DNA of 64,000 bases, from the NCBI GenBank assembly GCA_019359395.1, contig JAHHHK010000027.1, positions 35,286 through 99,285 on the forward strand. Reading direction: 5' to 3'. The DNA comes from Komarekiella atlantica HA4396-MV6. GTDB lineage: Bacteria; Cyanobacteriota; Cyanobacteriia; Cyanobacteriales; Nostocaceae. Positions 61,767-64,000 of the stretch are shown here, piece by piece; position 1 is the first letter of the stretch; every line of letters starts with the position of its first letter. The notes beneath the pieces were generated by a model that was given only the letters and a program-made list of their open reading frames with translations, did no database searches and was not told the DNA's origin. A program made the position numbers and the translations under genes.

Positions 61767-63050
61767 CTAAAACGGCTTGAGGACAACTACACCATAAGCA
61801 TCTGGAGCAAGATACTGGTTAGCTGCAAATAACAATTCAGGAGCATTCTGAGCTTGAATGTTAGCTGGGTAGTTAAACGCTGGTTCTAAATCTCCCACCA
61901 TAGACTGATAGTAACCATACAACCCAGCGCGATCGCTTGGTGTTTCATTGCCAAAAATAAACCTGTTAGCGGCTCGTCGCCGCACGCGGGCGATTTCTGA
62001 TTCTGCAATTAACTCTGTTTGTAACTTGCGAATGTGTTGAGCGATCGCATCTTCTACAGCTTGTAAATTTTCCACTGCACACTTAGCCGAAATATAAAAC
62101 GTCCCTTGCAGTAGATTGCTCATATTGCTCACCGCGATGGAAGACACTAATCCTTTTTCTTCTCGCAAATCCTGTACTAATCTCGATGTCCGTCCTTGTC
62201 CTAAAATTCCTGCCAAAACATCCAGTCCATAAGTTTGATCTATTTGAGCCAAACCTGGAACCCTCCAAACCATGACTATCCTTGCTTGTTGGAGACTTTC
62301 ATCAATAAACTCCTGATGGACAATTTCTGTAAAAGCAGGTTCAGGACTAACGCTTAGCTCTTGATTGTTGACGGTTGACTCTTGAGTCTTATTAATTTGT
62401 GCAAATCCCTCAGCCACAATTTCAATTAATTCTTCTTCAGGTAAATTCCCCACAGCCACAGCAGTAATCGATTGGGGTTGATACCAATTAGCGTGAAAAT
62501 CTCGCATTTGCTGGGGTTGAAGTTGGGTAATCACTTCTTCTGGCCCCAATACTGGACGGCGATAGGGTAAAAAATCAAACGCTGTTTCCATTGATCGTCG
62601 AAACGTGCGGCGACGGGGATTATCGTCTGAACGTCTAATTTCTTCCAAGACTACTAATCGCTCACGTTCAAAGGCATCATCAGGAATACTGGGATTAAAT
62701 ACTACGTCTATTTGTAGTGGAGCCAGTTCAGCAAAATCTTTAGGAGCAGTGGTTATATAGTAATGAGTATAATCTTGGCTAGTAGCGGCATTGGTAACAG
62801 CACCCCGTTCTTCAATTCGGCGTTCAAACTCGCCGCTAGCCAGTCGCTCGGTTCCTTTAAAAATCATGTGCTCTAAAAAGTGAGCCATGCCGTTAATAGC
62901 ATCTGATTCAACAGCCGAGCCAGCTTTAACCCACAAGCTCAGATTAACGGCTTCAACTGGCATCTGCTCTGCAATGATTGTCAAACCATTAGGCAACTGC
63001 CTGAGCTTTGGAGCATTGAGACGAGGAAATTTCAGCAGGGTTGAGGTCAT
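61767..63050 (-). CDS. M16-family zinc peptidase
   Basis: 427 residues of the pitrilysin/processing-peptidase family. The inverted zinc motif is HFLEH (His57, Glu60, His61) with the third ligand Glu137 in RLVVLEEIRRSDDNP. The second half (GLDVLAGILGQGRTSRLVQD then LREEKGLVSS) is the R/Y-containing partner domain. Such peptidases cleave signal or transit-like peptides and small proteins; many cyanobacteria have two adjacent M16 genes, one active. The active type is here, and no inactive partner is seen within the window. There is no clear signal peptide. Confidence 0.93.
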   Translation of the reverse strand: MTSTLLKFPRLNAPKLRQLPNGLTIIAEQMPVEAVNLSLWVKAGSAVESDAINGMAHFLEHMIFKGTERLASGEFERRIEERGAVTNAATSQDYTHYYITTAPKDFAELAPLQIDVVFNPSIPDDAFERERLVVLEEIRRSDDNPRRRTFRRSMETAFDFLPYRRPVLGPEEVITQLQPQQMRDFHANWYQPQSITAVAVGNLPEEELIEIVAEGFAQINKTQESTVNNQELSVSPEPAFTEIVHQEFIDESLQQARIVMVWRVPGLAQIDQTYGLDVLAGILGQGRTSRLVQDLREEKGLVSSIAVSNMSNLLQGTFYISAKCAVENLQAVEDAIAQHIRKLQTELIAESEIARVRRRAANRFIFGNETPSDRAGLYGYYQSMVGDLEPAFNYPANIQAQNAPELLFAANQYLAPDAYGVVVLKPF

Positions 63051-63477
63051 TGCTAGTGGTGAGTGAGAGTTTTTTACTCCTTTATCTTAACTACGACTTA
63101 AAATAAGCACCGTCATCATATAACTGCTGGCAATTAACACACACAAGGCTATGACTGTCATACAAGTTTTGTTGCAAGTACTATGTCATGTGCGTTATGA
63201 CAGGCGATCGCATTTCACACCGATTTTAAGCTATTGGGCCATGACTACAAGCGATCGCACAACAGCATTTACAATCGGCTACTTAATTGTCAAGCATTTG
63301 AAACTTCAAATCTACAAAATTTTTCCCAAATCAAATAGGAGTCTTACCGATAGATATAGTATTCTATGTAGAAATAAAAATATACTAGTTTAAATGCAAA
63401 GAGCGCATTCACTAAACCAGCCAAAGAAAAGTATTATTCACGTATAACTGAAAATCATTCCCCGTCAATCTTTACAA
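63051..63477. other. Intergenic, nothing recognised
   Basis: About 430 bases with two HIP1-like sites (GGCGATCGC, AGCGATCGC). Short frames on both strands have no coding character. Confidence 0.4.
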
Positions 63478-63651
63478 ATGCCTGCACGAAGACAATCTTC
63501 TGTCTGGTCGTCTCTAGCTGATGTTGGCCACGGTACTATTTTTAACTGGGCATTTGTACTGACAGCAATTACAGCAGTTGTTATGGGAATCTTGGAGTTG
63601 AATATTGGCACGTCACTACTAGTAAAGCTTGAACAGGCATTGTATAAATAA
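63478..63651 (+). CDS. Small single-pass membrane protein (57 residues)
   Basis: ATG at 63478 opens MPARRQSSVWSSLADVGHGT then IFNWAFVLTAITAVVMGILE and a tail LNIGTSLLVKLEQALYK. It is a basic N terminus, one hydrophobic helix and a short amphipathic end, like many small cyanobacterial membrane proteins. The minus-strand frame over the same bases is less natural. There is no strong ribosome-binding site. No family name can be given. Confidence 0.45.
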   Translation: MPARRQSSVWSSLADVGHGTIFNWAFVLTAITAVVMGILELNIGTSLLVKLEQALYK

Positions 63652-63767
63652 ACAGGTAATGCCATCAATCCAATGTAAATTTTCCTATTCATACAAAACC
63701 TCAGATCACAATTTCCGATTGCGCCATAGCAGATACCACCTTAGATGAACCGGAGCTTAAATCAGTA

Positions 63768-63868
63768 AACAGTGAACAGTAAACAGTAAACAGTTGGGGG
63801 ATTTAAACTTGCCAGATAGCGCCTGCTGCTAATCGGCTTTGGGTTATTAGTTTTCGGTTGGAAGTGAG
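63768..63868. repeat. Dispersed repeat, copy B, next to an IS end
   Basis: Inverse copy of 4541-4645: CAGTAAACAGT, TGGGGGATTTAAAC, GCCAGATAGCGCC, GTTATTAGTTTTCGG and TTGGAAGTG in mirrored order. It ends 10 bases before the insertion-sequence inverted repeat. Confidence 0.75.
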
Positions 63869-63878
63869 CGCCCCCTTA

Positions 63879-64000
63879 GAGGCTGTTTGAAAAGTCAGAT
63901 AGGTGGTAAAAAAGCTCTCTCGGTATACGCTGTGAATAGATAGTAAACAGCACCGAAAGAGCAACATGAGTAAAGCATACCCCAGCAATTTGACCCGCGA
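63879..64000 (+). mobile_element. Left end of an IS5-like insertion sequence (cut by window edge)
   Basis: GAGGCTGTTTGAAAAGTC at 63879-63896 matches the terminal inverted repeat style of IS5/IS1031-group elements. It is followed 69 bases later by the transposase start. The right end is outside the window. Confidence 0.75.
63966..64000 (+). CDS. IS5-family transposase, first residues only
   Basis: ATG at 63966 starts MSKAYPSNLTR, the standard N terminus of DUF4096/IS5-type transposases, with an AAAGAGCAAC ribosome-binding region. Only 11 codons are inside the window. The DDE catalytic residues would follow beyond the edge. Confidence 0.75.
   Translation, partial: MSKAYPSNLTR

Noticed and set aside
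1..64000. tRNA, rRNA or other structured RNA genes
   Set aside because: None recognised by eye; a covariance-model scan would be needed to exclude small RNAs.

Overview
The window looks like chromosomal DNA of a filamentous, probably heterocyst-forming cyanobacterium of the Nostoc/Anabaena group. The evidence is many GCGATCGC (HIP1) octamers, tandem TGGGGAC/TGGGGAT heptamers between and inside genes, a photosystem II Psb30 gene, a Mo-nitrogenase C-terminus family protein, a GAF-GAF-PAS class III adenylate cyclase of the CyaB type, and many conserved cyanobacterial unknowns. No rRNA or tRNA gene was recognised.

Left part (1-20.3 kb): a cut cytochrome P450, a Na+/H+ antiporter, two tandem paralogous metallophosphoesterases, and the glycine cleavage operon gcvT-gcvH-gcvP on the minus strand. 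Next come a secreted pentapeptide-repeat protein, a decayed hicBA toxin-antitoxin pair in a repeat-rich stretch, a creatininase-family hydrolase, a Mo-nitrogenase-C/cupin pair, a Uma2 nuclease, a HAD phosphatase, small secreted or unknown proteins, and recJ.

Middle part (20.3-41.6 kb): a short psb30 gene, a YkgJ-type Cys-cluster protein, a split two-gene manganese exporter (UPF0016) and the adenylate cyclase. A surface/secretion group follows: a Pro/Thr-repeat mini-ORF overlapping a filamentous-hemagglutinin-like TpsA protein, a subtilase, and an HlyD-type membrane fusion protein. Then come an atypical SDR, exonuclease III, a GT4 glycosyltransferase, an MDR dehydrogenase, an HNH endonuclease and several conserved unknowns.

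Right part (41.6-61 kb) is a defence island. A 22-repeat CRISPR array is followed by a complete type I-D cas operon, all read on the minus strand: cas3 ... orf86 - DUF433 antitoxin - DUF5615 PIN-like toxin - csc3(cas10d) - csc2 - csc1 - 2OG-Fe(II) oxygenase - cas6 - cas4 - cas1 - cas2 - leader - array. Two non-Cas modules are stitched into the operon by overlapping reading frames: the toxin-antitoxin pair upstream of csc3, and the oxygenase whose end overlaps cas6. Inside csc3 an AGGAGG seven bases before an in-frame GTG marks the expected internal start of the Cas11d small subunit. A divergent WYL-domain regulator faces cas3 across three evenly spaced terminator-like or operator-like palindromes. 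A solitary CRISPR-repeat-like tail lies in the gap between cas3 and the rest of the operon. Beyond the regulator lies an AT-rich 1083-residue fusion of a PLD nuclease with an SF2 helicase, probably another defence gene.

The right edge (61-64 kb) returns to housekeeping genes (fructosamine-kinase-like, M16 peptidase, a small membrane ORF). It ends in a copy of a dispersed repeat also found at about 4.5 kb and in the left end of an IS5-like insertion sequence that runs out of the window.
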